Made by a program: the position numbers and the translations under genes. The notes below the pieces were generated by a model, which made no database searches, had not been told where the DNA came from, and saw only the letters and a program-made list of their open reading frames with translations. A stretch of DNA of 64,000 nt, taken from positions 8,824,395 through 8,888,394 of the forward strand of contig CM056584.1 in NCBI GenBank assembly GCA_029721435.1, written 5' to 3'. Source of the stretch: Gymnothorax reevesii. Lineage: Eukaryota > Chordata > Actinopteri > Anguilliformes > Muraenidae. This document shows, in pieces, positions 24,862 to 39,564 of this stretch; within the stretch, counting starts at the first letter, position 1, and every line of letters begins with the position of its first letter.

Positions 24862-27286
24862 GTGAGTTCTAATATCTGGTCATTTTCATACTGTATGTGT
24901 CCTCTATGATGTTAATCGGAGATCAGATGGCATTTCAGCTTCACCCTTCTTGTGTAAAATGGAAATTGAGTGACATTAATGTTTTAATACTAATGCTAAC
25001 ATGCTAATGCTAGCGATCTAATGTGAGTGCTAATATCTGGTCATTTTCATACTGTACGTGTCCTCTATGATGGAAGTATGGGATCAGATGGCATTTCAGC
25101 TTAACCCTGCTTGTGTAAAATAGAAATTGAGTGACGTTAATGTTTGAATGCCAATGCTAACATGCTAATGCTAGCGATCTAATGTGAGTGCTAATATCTG
25201 GTCATTTTCATACTGTAAGTGTCCTCTATGATGTTAGTATGAGATCAGATGGCATTTCTGCTTCACCCTTCTTGTATTATAAGCAAATTGGGTAATGTTA
25301 ATGTTTCAATGCTAATGCTAACATGCTGATGCTAGCGATCTAATGTGAGTGCTAATACCTGGTCATTTTCATACTGTACATGTCTTCTATGATGGGAGTA
25401 TGGGATCAGATGGCATTTCAGCTTAACCCTGCTTGTGTAAAATGGAAATTGAGTGATGTTGTTTGAATGCTAATTCTAACATGCTAATGCTAGCGATCTA
25501 ATGTGAGTGCTAATACCTGGTCATTTTCATACTGTACATGTCCTCTATGGTGGGAGTATGAGATCAGATGGCTTTTCAGCTTAACCCTGCTTGTGTAAAA
25601 TGGAAATTGAGTGACGTTAATGTTTGAATGCTAATGCTAACATGCTAATGCTAGCAATCTAATGTGAGTGCTAATATCTGGTCATTTTCATACTGTACGT
25701 GTCCTCTATGATGGGAGTATGGGATCAGATGGCATTTCAGCTTAACCCTGCTTGTGTAAAATAGAAATTGAATGATGTTAATGTTTGAATGCTAATGCTA
25801 ACATGCTAATGCTAGCGATCTTATGTGAGTTCTAATATCAGGTCATTTTCATACTGTAAGTGTCCTCTATGATGTTAGTATGAGATCAGATGGCATTTCT
25901 CCTTCACCCTTCTTGTATTATGAGCAAATTGAGTAATGTTAATGTTTCAATGCTAATGCTAACATGCTGATGCTAACATGCTAATGCTAGCGATCTAATG
26001 TGAGTGCTAATAGTTGGTCATTTTCATACTGTACGTGTCCTCTATGATGTTAATTGGAGATCAGATGGCATTTCAGCTTAACCCTTCTTGTATAATAAAA
26101 AATTGAGTAATGTTAATGTTTAAAAGCTAATGCTAATATGCTAATGCTAGCGATCTAATGTGAGTTCTAATATCTGGTCATTTTCATACTATACGTGTCC
26201 TCTATAATGTTAATAGGAGATCAGATGGCATTTCAGCTTAACCCTTCTTGTGTAAAATGGAAATTGTGTGACATTAATGTTTTAATACTAATGCTAACAT
26301 GCTAATGCTAGCGATCTAATGTGAGTGCTAATATCTGGTCATTTTCATACTGTATGTGTCCTCTATGATGTTAATGGGCGATCAGATGGCATTTCAGCTT
26401 AACCCTGCTTGTGTAAAATGGAAATTTAGTGACGTTAATGTTTGAATGCTAATGCTAACATGCTAATGTTAGCGATCTAATGTGAGTGCTAATATCTGGT
26501 CATTTTCATACTTTACGTGTCCTCTATGATGTTAATAGGAGATCAGATGGCATTTCAGCTTAACCCTGCTTGTGTAAAATGGAAATTTAGTGACGTTAAT
26601 GTTTGAATGCTAATGCTAACATGCTAATGCTAGCGATCTAATGTGAGTGCTAATATCTGGTCATTTTCATACTGTACGTGTCCTCTATGATGGGAGTATG
26701 GGATCAGATGGCATTTCAGCTTAACCCTGTTTGTGTAAAATGGAAATTGAGTGACGTTAATGTTTGAATGCTAATGCTAACATGCTAATGCTAGCTATCT
26801 AATGTGAGTTCTAATATCTGGTCATTTTCATACTATACGTGTCCTCTTTGATGTTAATAGGAGATCAGATGGCATTTCAGCTTAACCCTTCTTGTTTAAA
26901 CTGGAAATTGAGTGATTTTAATGTTTAAATGCTAGTGCTAACATGCTAAAGCTAGCGATCTAATGTGAGTGCTAATACCTGGTCATTTTCATACTGTACG
27001 TGTCCTCTATGATGAGAATATGGGATCAGATGGCATTTCAGCTTAACCCTGTTTGTGTAAAATGGAAATTGAGTGAAGTTAATGTTTAAATGCTAATGCT
27101 AACATGCTAATGCTAGCGATCTAATGTGAGTGCTAATATCTGGTCATTTTCATACTGTACATGTCCTCTATGATGTTAATAGGAGATCAGATGGCATTTC
27201 AGCTTTACCCTTCTTGTATAATAAAAAAATTGAGTAATGTTAATGTTTAAATGCTAAAGCTAACATGCTAATGCTAGCGATCTAAT
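24862..27286 (+). repeat. HOR unit C (15 monomers, complete)
   Basis: Full 2,425-bp C unit with all diagnostics. Private changes: GAATGCCAATGC in the second monomer, CTAATTCTAACATG in the fourth, and GTTAATGGGCGATC in the tenth (about 26,371). It opens the regular A/C region. Confidence 0.93.
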
Positions 27287-29548
27287 GTGAGTTCTAATAT
27301 CTGGTCATTTTCATACTGTATGTGTCCTCTATGATATTAATCGGAGATCAGATGGCATTTCAGCTTCACCCTTCTTGTGTAAAATGGAAATTGAGTGACA
27401 TTAATGTTTTAATACTCATGCTTACATGCTAATGCTAGCGATCTAATGTGAGTGCTAATATCTGGTCATTTTCATACTGTACGTGTCCTCTATGATGGGA
27501 GTATGGGATCAGATGGCATTTCAGCTTAACCCTGCTTGTGTAAAATAGAAATTGAGTGACGTTAATGTTCGAATGCTAATGCTAACATGCTAATGCTAGC
27601 GATCAAATGTGAGTGCTAATATCTGGTCATTTTCATACTGTAAGTGTCCTCGATGATGTTAGTATGAGATCAGATGGCATTTCTGCTTCACCCTTCTTGT
27701 ATTATAAGCAAATTGGGTAATGTTAATGTTTCAATGCTAATGCTAACATGCTGATGCTAACATGCTAATGCTAGCAATCTAATGTGAGTGCTAATACCTG
27801 GTCATTATCATACTGTACATGTCTTCTATGATGGGAGTATGGGATCAGATGGCATTTCAGCTTAACCCTGCTTGTGTAAAATGGAAATTGAGTGACGTTG
27901 TTTGAATGCTAATGCTAACATGCTAATGCTAGCGATCTAATGTGAGTGCTAATACCTGGTCATTTTCATACTGTACATGTCCTCTATGATGGGAGTATGA
28001 GATCAGATGGCTTTTCTGCTTAACCTTGCTTGTGTAAAATGGAAATTGAGTGACGTTAATGTTTGAATGCTAATGCTAACATGCTAATGCCGGCGATCTA
28101 ATGTGAGTTCTAATATCTGGTCATTTTCATACCATACGTGTCCTTTATGATTTTAATAGGAGATCAGATGGCATTTCAGCTTAACCCTGCTTGTGTACAA
28201 TGGAAATTTAGTGACGTTAATGTTTGAATGCTAATGCTAACATGCTAATGCTAGCGATCTAATGTGAGTGCTAATATCTGGTCATTTTCATACTACACGT
28301 ATCCTCTATGATGTTCGTAGGAGATCAGATGGCATTTCAGCTTAACCCTTCTTGTTTAAAATGGAAATTGAGTTATGTTAATGTTAAAATGCTAATGCTA
28401 ACATGCTAATGCTAGCGCTCTAATGTGAATGCTAATATGTGGTCATTTTTATACAGTACGTGTCCTCTATGATGTTAATAGGAGATCAGATGGCATTTCA
28501 GCTTAACCCTGCTTGTGTAAAATGGAAATTTAGTGACGTTAATGTTTGAATGCTAATGCTAACATGCTAATGCTAGCGATCTAATGTGAGTGCTAATATC
28601 TGGTCATTTTCATACTATACGTGTCCTTTATGATGTTAATAGGAGATCAGATGGCATTTCAGCTTAACCCTTGTGTAAAATGGAAATTGAGTGATGTTAA
28701 TGTTTAAATGCTAATGCTAACATGCTAATGCTAGCGCTCTAATGTGAGTGCTAATATCTGGTCATTTTCATACTGTACATGTCCTCTATGATGGGAGTAT
28801 GAGATCAGATGGCTTTTCAGCTTAACCCTGCTTGTGTAAAATGGAAATTTAATGACGTTCATGTTTGAATGCTAATGCTAAAATGCTAATGCTAGCGATC
28901 TAATGTGAGTGCTAATATCTGGTCATTTTCATACTATACGTGTCCTCTATGATGTTAATAGGAGATCAGATGGCATTTCAGCTTAACCCTTCTTGTGTAA
29001 AATGGAAATTGAGTGATGTTAATGTTTAAATGCTAATGCTAAAATGCTAATGCTAGCTATCTAATGTGAGTTCTAATATCTGGTCATTTTCATACTATAC
29101 GTGTCCTCTTTGATGTTAATAGGAGATCAGATGGCATTTCAGCTTAACCCTTCTTGTTTCAAATGGAAATTGAGTGATTTTAATGTTTAAATGCTAATGC
29201 TAACATGCTAAAGCTAGCAATCTAATGTGAGTGCTAATACCTGGTCATTTTCATACTGTACGTGTCCTCTATGATGGGAATATGGGATCAGATGGCATTT
29301 CAGCTTAACCCTGTTTGTGTAAAATGAAAATTGAGTGAAGTTAATGTTTAAATGCTAATGCTAACATGCTAATGCTAGCGATCTAATGTGAGTTCTAATA
29401 TCTGGTCATTTTCATACTGTATGTGTCCTCTATGATGTTAATAGGAGATCAGATGGCATTTCAGCTTAACCCTTCTTGTATAATAAAAAAATTGAGTAAT
29501 GTTAATGTTTAAATGCTAAAGCTAACATGCTAATGCTAGCGATCTAAT
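27287..29548 (+). repeat. HOR unit A with B-type monomers 13-14
   Basis: Types 1-12 are A-like (GATATTAATCGG, GTTCGAATGC, CCTCGATGATG, TACAGTACG). The last two monomers are B-like, with GGGAATATGGG and AAAATGAAAATTG in type 13 and GTATGTGTCC with CTTAACCC in type 14. This A1-12 + B13-14 form is the standard A unit of the middle region, unlike the pure A units at 1, 6,950 and 61,379. A private change gives GCCGGC instead of GCTAGC at about 28,089. Confidence 0.92.
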
Positions 29549-32134
29549 GTGAGTTCTAATATCTGGTCATTTTCATACTGTATGTGTCCTCTATGATGTT
29601 AATCGGAGATCAGATGGCATTTCAGCTTCACCCTTCTTGTGTAAAATGGAAATTGAGTGACATTAATGTTTTAATACTAATGCTAACATGCTAATGCTAG
29701 CGATCTAATGTGAGTGCTAATATCTGGTCATTTTCATACTGTACGTGTCCTCTATGATGGAAGTATGGGATCAGATGGCATTTCAGCTTAACCCTGCTTG
29801 TGTAAAATAGAAATTGAGTGACGTTAATGTTTGAATGCTAATGCTAACATGCTAATGCTAGCGATCTAATGTGAGTGCTAATATCTTGTCATTTTCATAC
29901 TGTAAGTGTCCTCTATGATGTTAGTATGAGATCAGATGGCATTTCTGCTTCACCCTTCTTGTATTATAAGCAAATTGGGTAATGTTAATGTTTCAATGCT
30001 AATGCTAACATGCTGATGCTAGCGATCTAATGTGAGTGCTAATACCTGGTCATTTTCATACTGTACATGTCTTCTATGATGGGAGTATGGGATCAGATGG
30101 CATTTCAGCTTAACCCTGCTTGTGTAAAATGGAAATTGAGTGATGTTGTTTGAATGCTAATGCTAACATGCTAATGCTAGCGATCTAATGTGAGTGCTAA
30201 TACCTGGTCATTTTCATACTGTACATGTCCTCTATGGTGGGAGTATGAGATCAGATGGCTTTTCAGCTTAACCCTGCTTGTGTAAAATGGAAATTGAGTG
30301 ACGTTAATGTTTGAATGCTAATGCTAACATGCTAATGCTAGCAATCTAATGTGAGTGCTAATATCTGGTCATTTTCATACTGTACGTGTCCTCTATGATG
30401 GGAGTATGGGATCAGATGGCATTTCAGCTTAACCCTGCTTGTGTAAAATAGAAATTCAATGATGTTAATGTTTGAATGCTAATGCTAACATGCTAATGCT
30501 AGCGATCTTATGTGAGTTCTAATATCAGGTCATTTTCATACTGTAAGTGTCCTCTATGATGTTAGTATGAGATCAGATGGCATTTCTCCTTCACCCTTCT
30601 TGTATTATGAGCAAATTGAGTAATGTTAATGTTTCAATGCTAATGCTAACATGCTGATGCTAACATGCTAATGCTAGCGATCTAATGTGAGTGCTAATAG
30701 TTGGTCATTTTCATACTGTACGTGTCCTCTATGATGTTAATTGGAGATCAGATGGCATTTCAGCTTAACCCTTCTTGTATAATAAAAAATTGAGTAATGT
30801 TAATGTTTAAAAGCTAATGCTAATATGCTAATGCTAGTGATCTAATGTGAGTTCTAATATCTGGTCATTTTCATACTATACGTGTCCTCTATAATGTTAA
30901 TAGGAGATCAGATGGCATTTCAGCTTAACCCTTCTTGTGTAAAATGGAAATTGTGTGACATTAATGTTTTAATACTAATGCTAACATGCTAATGCTAGCG
31001 ATCTAATGTGAGTGCTAATATCTGGTCATTTTCATACTGTATGTGTCCTCTATGATGTTAATAGGAGATCAGATGGCATTTCAGCTTAACCCTGCTTGTG
31101 TAAAATGGAAATTTAGTGACGTTAATGTTTGAATGCTAATGCTAACATGCTAATGTTAGCGATCTAATGTGAGTGCTAATATCTGGTCATTTTCATACTT
31201 TACGTGTCCTCTATGATGTTAATAGGAGATCAGATGGCATTTCAGCTAAACCCTGCTTGTGTAAAATGGAAATTTAGGGACGTTAATGTTTGAATGCTAA
31301 TGCTAACATGCTAATGCTAGCGATCTAATGTGAGTGCTAATATCTGGTCATTTTCATACTGTACGTGTCCTCTATGATGGGAGTATGGGATCAGATGGCA
31401 TTTCAGCTTAACCCTGTTTGTGTAAAATGGAAATTGAGTGACGTTAATGTTTGAATGCTAATGCTAACATGCTAATGCTAGCTATCTAATGTGAGTTCTA
31501 ATATCTGGTCATTTTCATACTATACGTGTCCTCTATGATGTTAATAGGAGATCAGATGGCATTTCAGCTTAACCCTTCTTGTGTAAAATGGAAATTGAGT
31601 GATGTTAATGTTTAAATGCTAATGCTAAAATGCTAATGCTAGCTATCTAATGTGAGTTCTAATATCTGGTCATTTTCATACTATACGTGTCCTCTTTGAT
31701 GTTAATAGGAGATCAGATGGCATTTCAGCTTAACCCTTCTTGTTTCAAATGGAAATTGAGTGATTTTAATGTTTAAATGCTAATGCTAACATGCTAAAGC
31801 TAGCAATCTAATGTGAGTGCTAATACCTGGTCATTTTCATACTGTACGTGTCCTCTATGATGGGAATATGGGATCAGATGGCATTTCAGCTTAACCCTGT
31901 TTGTGTAAAATGAAAATTGAGTGAAGTTAATGTTTAAATGCTAATGCTAACATGCTAATGCTAGCGATCTAATGTGAGTTCTAATATCTGGTCATTTTCA
32001 TACTGTATGTGTCCTCTATGATGTTAATAGGAGATCAGATGGCATTTCAGCTTAACCCTTCTTGTATAATAAAAAAATTGAGTAATGTTAATGTTTAAAT
32101 GCTAAAGCTAACATGCTAATGCTAGCGATCTAAT
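29549..32134 (+). repeat. Expanded C/A/B unit (16 monomers, 2,586 bp)
   Basis: C1-C12, then a monomer at 31,491 that opens like C13 (GTGAGTTCT) and carries a type-11 body (CTCTATGATG, GCTAAAATGC), then A12, B13 and B14. The length is exactly one monomer more than C. C3 has the private ATATCTTGTC, and C11 has GCTAAACCCTGC with TTTAGGGACG. Confidence 0.9.
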
Positions 32135-34559
32135 GTGAGTTCTAATATCTGGTCATTTTCATACTGTATGTGTCCTCTATGATGTTAATCGGAGATCAGA
32201 TGGCATTTCAGCTTCACCCTTCTTGTGTAAAATGGAAATTGAGTGACATTAATGTTTTAATACTAATGCTAACATGCTAATGCTAGCGATCTAATGTGAG
32301 TGCTAATATCTGGTCATTTTCATACTGTACGTGTCCTCTATGATGGAAGTATGGGATCAGATGGCATTTCAGCTTAACCCTGCTTGTGTAAAATAGAAAT
32401 TGAGTGACGTTAATGTTTGAATGCTAATGCTAACATGCTAATGCTAGCGATCTAATGTGAGTGCTAATATCTGGTCATTTTCATACTGTAAGTGTCCTCT
32501 ATGATGTTAGTATGAGATCAGATGGCATTTCTGCTTCACCCTTCTTGTATTATAAGCAAATTGGGTAATGTTAATGTTTCAATGCTAATGCTAACATGCT
32601 GATGCTAGCGATCTAATGTGAGTGCTAATACCTGGTCATTTTCATACTGTACATGTCTTCTATGATGGGAGTATGGGATCAGATGGCATTTCAGCTTAAC
32701 CCTGCTTGTGTAAAATGGAAATTGAGTGATGTTGTTTGAATGCTAATGCTAACATGCTAATGCTAGCGATCTAATGTGAGTGCTAATACCTGGTCATTTT
32801 CATACTGTACATGTCCTCTATGGTGGGAGTATGAGATCAGATGGCTTTTCAGCTTAACCCTGCTTGTGTAAAATGGAAATTGAGTGACGTTAATGTTTGA
32901 ATGCTAATGCTAACATGCTAATGCTAGCAATCTAATGTGAGTGCTAATATCTGGTCATTTTCATACTGTACGTGTCCTCTATGATGGGAGTATGGGATCA
33001 GATGGCATTTCAGCTTAACCCTGCTTGTGTAAAATAGAAATTCAATGATGTTAATGTTTGAATGCTAATGCTAACATGCTAATGCTAGCGATCTTATGTG
33101 AGTTCTAATATCAGGTCATTTTCATACTGTAAGTGTCCTCTATGATGTTAGTATGAGATCAGATGGCATTTCTCCTTCACCCTTCTTGTATTATGAGCAA
33201 ATTGAGTAATGTTAATGTTTCAATGCTAATGCTAACATGCTGATGCTAACATGCTAATGCTAGCGATCTAATGTGAGTGCTAATAGTTGGTCATTTTCAT
33301 ACTGTACGTGTCCTCTATGATGTTAATTGGAGATCAGATGGCATTTCAGCTTAACCCTTCTTGTATAATAAAAAATTGAGTAATGTTAATGTTTAAAAGC
33401 TAATGCTAATATGCTAATGCTAGTGATCTAATGTGAGTTCTAATATCTGGTCATTTTCATACTATACGTGTCCTCTATAATGTTAATAGGAGATCAGATG
33501 GCATTTCAGCTTAACCCTTCTTGTGTAAAATGGAAATTGTGTGACATTAATGTTTTAATACTAATGCTAACATGCTAATGCTAGCGATCTAATGTGAGTG
33601 CTAATATCTGGTCATTTTCATACTGTATGTGTCCTCTATGATGTTAATAGGAGATCAGATGGCATTTCAGCTTAACCCTGCTTGTGTAAAATGGAAATTT
33701 AGTGACGTTAATGTTTGAATGCTAATGCTAACATGCTAATGTTAGCGATCTAATGTGAGTGCTAATATCTGGTCATTTTCATACTTTACGTGTCCTCTAT
33801 GATGTTAATAGGAGATCAGATGGCATTTCAGCTTAACCCTGCTTGTGTAAAATGGAAATTTAGTGACGTTAATGTTTGAATGCTAATGCTAACATGCTAA
33901 TGCTAGCGATCTAATGTGAGTGCTAATATCTGGTCATTTTCATACTGTACGTGTCCTCTATGATGGGAGTATGGGATCAGATGGCATTTCAGCTTAACCC
34001 TGTTTGTGTAAAATGGAAATTGAGTGACGTTAATGTTTGAATGCTAATGCTAACATGCTAATGCTAGCTATCTAATGTGAGTTCTAATATCTGGTCATTT
34101 TCATACTATACGTGTCCTCTTTGATGTTAATAGGAGATCAGATGGCATTTCAGCTTAACCCTTCTTGTTTAAAATGGAAATTGAGTGATTTTAATGTTTA
34201 AATGCTAGTGCTAACATGCTTAAGCTAGCGATCTAATGTGAGTGCTAATACCTGGTCATTTTCATACTGTACGTGTCCTCTATGATGAGAATATGGGATC
34301 AGATGGCATTTCAGCTTAACCCTGTTTGTGTAAAATGGAAATTGAGTGAAGTTAATGTTTAAATGCTAATACTAACATGCTAATGCTAGCGATCTAATGT
34401 GAGTGCTAATATCTGGTCATTTTCATACTGTACATGTCCTCTATGATGTTAATAGGAGATCAGATGGCATTTCAGCTTTACCCTTCTTGTATAATAAAAA
34501 AATTGAGTAATGTTAATGTTTAAATGCTAAAGCTAACATGCTAATGCTAGCGATCTAAT
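32135..34559 (+). repeat. HOR unit C (15 monomers)
   Basis: Complete 2,425-bp C unit. Its thirteenth monomer has TTGTTTAAAATGG and ends GCTTAAGCTAGC, a small variant group also seen at 39,565. Its fourteenth monomer has the private AATACTAACATG (about 34,368). Confidence 0.92.
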
Positions 34560-36659
34560 GTGAGTTCTAATATCTGGTCATTTTCATACTGTATGTGTCC
34601 TCTATGATATTAATCGGAGATCAGATGGCATTTCAGCTTCACCCTTCTTGTGTAAAATGGAAATTGAGTGACATTAATGTTTTAATACTCATGCTTACAT
34701 GCTAATGCTAGCGATCTAATGTGAGTGCTAATATCTGGTCATTTTCATACTGTACGTGTCCTCTATGATGGGAGTATGGGATCAGATGGCATTTCAGCTT
34801 AACCCTGCTTGTGTAAAATAGAAATTGAGTGACGTTAATGTTCGAATGCTAATGCTAACATGCTAATGCTAGCGATCAAATGTGAGTGCTAATATCTGGT
34901 CATTTTCATACTGTAAGTGTCCTCGATGATGTTAGTATGAGATCAGATGGCATTTCTGCTTCACCCTTCTTGTATTATAAGCAAATTGGGTAATGTTAAT
35001 GTTTCAATGCTAATGCTAACATGCTGATGCTAACATGCTAATGCTAGCAATCTAATGTGAGTGCTAATACCTGGTCATTATCATACTGTACATGTCTTCT
35101 ATGATGGGAGTATGGGATCAGATGGCATTTCAGCTTAACCCTGCTTGTGTAAAATGGAAATTGAGTGACGTTGTTTGAATGCTAATGCTAACATGCTAAT
35201 GCTAGCGATCTAATGTGAGTGCTAATACCTGGTCATTTTCATACTGTAGATGTCCTCTATGATGGGAGTATGAGATCAGATGGCTTTTCTGCTTAACCTT
35301 GCTTGTGTAAAATGGAAATTGAGTGACGTTAATGTTTGAATGCTAATGCTAACATGCTAATGCTAGCGATCTAATGTGAGTTCTAATATCTGGTCATTTT
35401 CATACCATACGTGTCCTTTATGATTTTAATAGGAGATCAGATGGCATTTCAGCTTAACCCTGCTTGTGTACAATGGAAATTTAGTGACGTTAATGTTTGA
35501 ATGCTAATGCTAACATGCTAATGCTAGCGATCTAATGTGAGTGCTAATATCTGGTCATTTTCATACTACACGTATCCTCTATGATGTTCGTAGGAGATCA
35601 GATGGCATTTCAGCTTAACCCTTCTTGTTTAAAATGGAAATTGAGTTATGTTAATGTTTAAATGCTAATGCTAACATGCTAATGCTAGCGCTCTAATGTG
35701 AATGCTAATATGTGGTCATTTTTATACAGTACGTGTCCTCTATGATGTTAATAGGAGATCAGATGGCATTTCAGCTTAACCCTGCTTGTGTAAAATGGAA
35801 ATTTAGTGACGTTAATGTTTGAATGCTAATGCTAACATGCTAATGCTAGCGATCTAATGTGAGTGCTAATATCTGGTCATTTTCATACTATACGTGTCCT
35901 TTATGATGTTAATAGGAGATCAGATGGCATTTCAGCTTAACCCTTGTGTAAAATGGAAATTGAGTGATGTTAATGTTTAAATGCTAATGCTAACATGCTA
36001 ATGCTAGCGCTCTAATGTGAGTGCTAATATCTGGTCATTTTCATACTGTACATGTCCTCTATGATGGGAGTATGAGATCAGATGGCTTTTCAGCTTAACC
36101 CTGCTTGTGTAAAATGGAAATTTAATGACGTTCATGTTTGAATGCTAATGCTAAAATGCTAATGCTAGCGATCTAATGTGAGTGCTAATATCTGGTCATT
36201 TTCATACTATACGTGTCCTCTATGATGTTAATAGGAGATCAGATGGCATTTCAGCTTAACCCTTCTTGTGTAAAATGGAAATTGAGTGATGTTAATGTTT
36301 AAATGCTAATGCTAACATGCTAAAGCTAGCAATCTAATGTGAGTGCTAATACCTGGTCATTTTCATACTGTACGTGTCCTCTATGATGGGAATATGGGAT
36401 CAGATGGCATTTCAGCTTAACCCTGTTTGTGTAAAATGAAAATTGAGTGAAGTTAATGTTTAAATGCTAATGCTAACATGCTAATGCTAGCGATCTAATG
36501 TGAGTTCTAATATCTGGTCATTTTCATACTGTATGTGTCCTCTATGATGTTAATAGGAGATCAGATGGCATTTCAGCTTAACCCTTCTTGTATAATAAAA
36601 AAATTGAGTAATGTTAATGTTTAAATGCTAAAGCTAACATCTAATGCTAGCGATCTAAT
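34560..36659 (+). repeat. Shortened A unit (13 monomers, 2,100 bp)
   Basis: A types 1-11 followed directly by B13 and B14. The monomer at 36,178 starts as type 11 and ends with the tail of type 12 (GCTAAAGCTAGC), so one monomer length was removed in register. Type 14 has also lost a G (AACATCTAATGC, about 36,640). Type 5 carries the private GTAGATGTCC. All three marks recur in the unit at 41,990. Confidence 0.92.
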
Positions 36660-39564
36660 GTGAGTTCTAATATCTGGTCATTTTCATACTGTATGTGTCC
36701 TCTATGATGTTAATCGGAGATCAGATGGCATTTCAGCTTCACCCTTCTTGTGTAAAATGGAAATTGAGTGACATTAATGTTTTAATACTAATGCTAACAT
36801 GCTAATGCTAGCGATCTAATGTGAGTGCTAATATCTGGTCATTTTCATACTGTACGTGTCCTCTATGATGGAAGTATGGGATCAGATGGCATTTCAGCTT
36901 AACCCTGCTTGTGTAAAAAAGAAATTGAGTGACGTTAATGTTTGAATGCTAATGCTAACATGCTAATGCTAGTGATCTAATGTGAGTGCTAATATCTGGT
37001 CATTTTCATACTGTAAGTGTCCTCTATGATGTTAGTATGAGATCAGATGGCATTTCTGCTTCACCCTTCTTGTATTATAAGCAAATTGGGTAATGTTAAT
37101 GTTTCAATGCTAATGCTAACATGCTGATGCTAGCGATCTAATGTGAGTACTAATACCTGGTCATTTTCATACTGTACATGTCTTCTATGATGGGAGTATG
37201 GGATCAGATGGCATTTCAGCTTAACCCTGCTTGTGTAAAATGGAAATTGAGTGATGTTGTTTGAATGCTAATGCTAACATGCTAATGCTAGCGATCTAAT
37301 GTGAGTGCTAATACCTGGTCATTTTCATACTGTAAGTGTCCTCTATGATGTTAGTATGAGATCAGATGGCATTTCTGCTTCACCCTTCTTGTATTATAAG
37401 CAAATTGGGTAATGTTAATGTTTCAATGCTAATGCTAACATGCTGATGCTAGCGATCTAATGTGAGTGCTAATACCTGGTCATTTTCATACTGTACATGT
37501 CTTCTATGATGGGAGTATGGGATCAGATGGCATTTCAGCTTAACCCTGCTTGTGTAAAATGGAAATTGAGTGATGTTGTTTGAATGCTAATGCTAACATG
37601 CTAATGCTAGCGATCTAATGTGAGTGCTAATACCTGGTCATTTTCATACTGTACATGTCCTCTATGGTGGGAGTATGAGATCAGATGGCTTTTCAGCTTA
37701 ACCCTGCTTGTGTAAAATGGAAATTGAGTGACGTTAATGTTTGAATGCTAATGCTAACATGCTAATGCTAGCAATCTAATGTGAGTGCTAATATCTGGTC
37801 ATTTTCATACTGTACGTGTCCTCTATGATGGGAGTATGGGATCAGATGGCATTTCAGCTTAACCCTGCTTGTGTAAAATAGAAATTCAATGATGTTAATG
37901 TTTGAATGCTAATGCTAACATGCTAATGCTAGCGATCTTATGTGAGTTCTAATATCAGGTCATTTTCATACTGTAAGTGTCCTCTATGATGTTAGTATGA
38001 GATCAGATGGCATTTCTCCTTCACCCTTCTTGTATTATGAGCAAATTGAGTAATGTTAATGTTTCAATGCTAATGCTAACATGCTGATGCTAACATGCTA
38101 ATGCTAGCGATCTAATGTGAGTGCTAATAGTTGGTCATTTTCATACTGTACGTGTCCTCTATGATGTTAATTGGAGATCAGATGGCATTTCAGCTTAACC
38201 CTTCTTGTATAATAAAAAATTGAGTAATGTTAATGTTTAAAAGCTAATGCTAATATGCTAATGCTAGTGATCTAATGTGAGTTCTAATATCTGGTCATTT
38301 TCATACTATACGTGTCCTCTATAATGTTAATAGGAGATCAGATGGCATTTCAGCTTAACCCTTCTTGTGTAAAATGGAAATTGTGTGACATTAATGTTTT
38401 AATACTAATGCTAACATGCTAATGCTAGCGATCTAATGTGAGTGCTAATATCTGGTCATTTTCATACTGTATGTGTCCTCTATGATGTTAATAGGAGATC
38501 AGATGGCATTTCAGCTTAACCCTGCTTGTGTAAAATGGAAATTTAGTGACGTTAATGTTTGAATGCTAATGCTAACATGCTAATGTTAGCGATCTAATGT
38601 GAGTGCTAATATCTGGTCATTTTCATACTTTACGTGTCCTCTATGATGTTAATAGGAGATCAGATGGCATTTCAGCTAAACCCTGCTTGTGTAAAATGGA
38701 AATTTAGGGACGTTAATGTTTGAATGCTAATGCTAACATGCTAATGCTAGCGATCTAATGTGAGTGCTAATATCTGGTCATTTTCATACTGTACGTGTCC
38801 TCTATGATGGGAGTATGGGATCAGATGGCATTTCAGCTTAACCCTGTTTGTGTAAAATGGAAATTGAGTGACGTTAATGTTTGAATGCTAATGCTAACAT
38901 GCTAATGCTAGCTATCTAATGTGAGTTCTAATATCTGGTCATTTTCATACTATACGTGTCCTCTATGATGTTAATAGGAGATCAGATGGCATTTCAGCTT
39001 AACCCTTCTTGTGTAAAATGGAAATTGAGTGATGTTAATGTTTAAATGCTAATGCTAAAATGCTAATGCTAGCTATCTAATGTGAGTTCTAATATCTGGT
39101 CATTTTCATACTATACGTGTCCTCTTTGATGTTAATAGGAGATCAGATGGCATTTCAGCTTAACCCTTCTTGTTTCAAATGGAAATTGAGTGATTTTAAT
39201 GTTTAAATGCTAATGCTAACATGCTAAAGCTAGCAATCTAATGTGAGTGCTAATACCTGGTCATTTTCATACTGTACGTGTCCTCTATGATGGGAATATG
39301 GGATCAGATGGCATTTCAGCTTAACCCTGTTTGTGTAAAATGAAAATTGAGTGAAGTTAATGTTTAAATGCTAATGCTAACATGCTAATGCTAGCGATCT
39401 AATGTGAGTTCTAATATCTGGTCATTTTCATACTGTATGTGTCCTCTATGATGTTAATAGGAGATCAGATGGCATTTCAGCTTAACCCTTCTTGTATAAT
39501 AAAAAAATTGAGTAATGTTAATGTTTAAATGCTAAAGCTAACATGCTAATGCTAGCGATCTAAT
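36660..39564 (+). repeat. Expanded C/A/B unit (18 monomers, 2,905 bp)
   Basis: Runs C1-C4, a C5/C3 hybrid at 37,301, C4 again, C5-C12, an A11-like monomer, A12, B13 and B14. The repeated C3-C4 stretch is the visible junction of a 7,430-bp tandem duplication. Private marks before the junction are GTAAAAAAGAAATTG, CTAGTGATC and GTGAGTACTAAT. After it come the GCTAAACCCTGC and TTTAGGGACG marks of the unit at 29,549. Confidence 0.9.
37301..37461 (+). repeat. Hybrid monomer C5/C3: duplication junction
   Basis: Opens with AATACCTGG as in C5, then after the conserved GGTCATTTTCATACTGTA reads GTAAGTGTCC and GTTAGTATGAG as in C3. It lies 7,430 bp after the C3 monomer at 29,871 and 7,430 bp before the C5 monomer at 44,731. 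The exchange point therefore falls in the shared stretch at about 37,317-37,336. Confidence 0.9.
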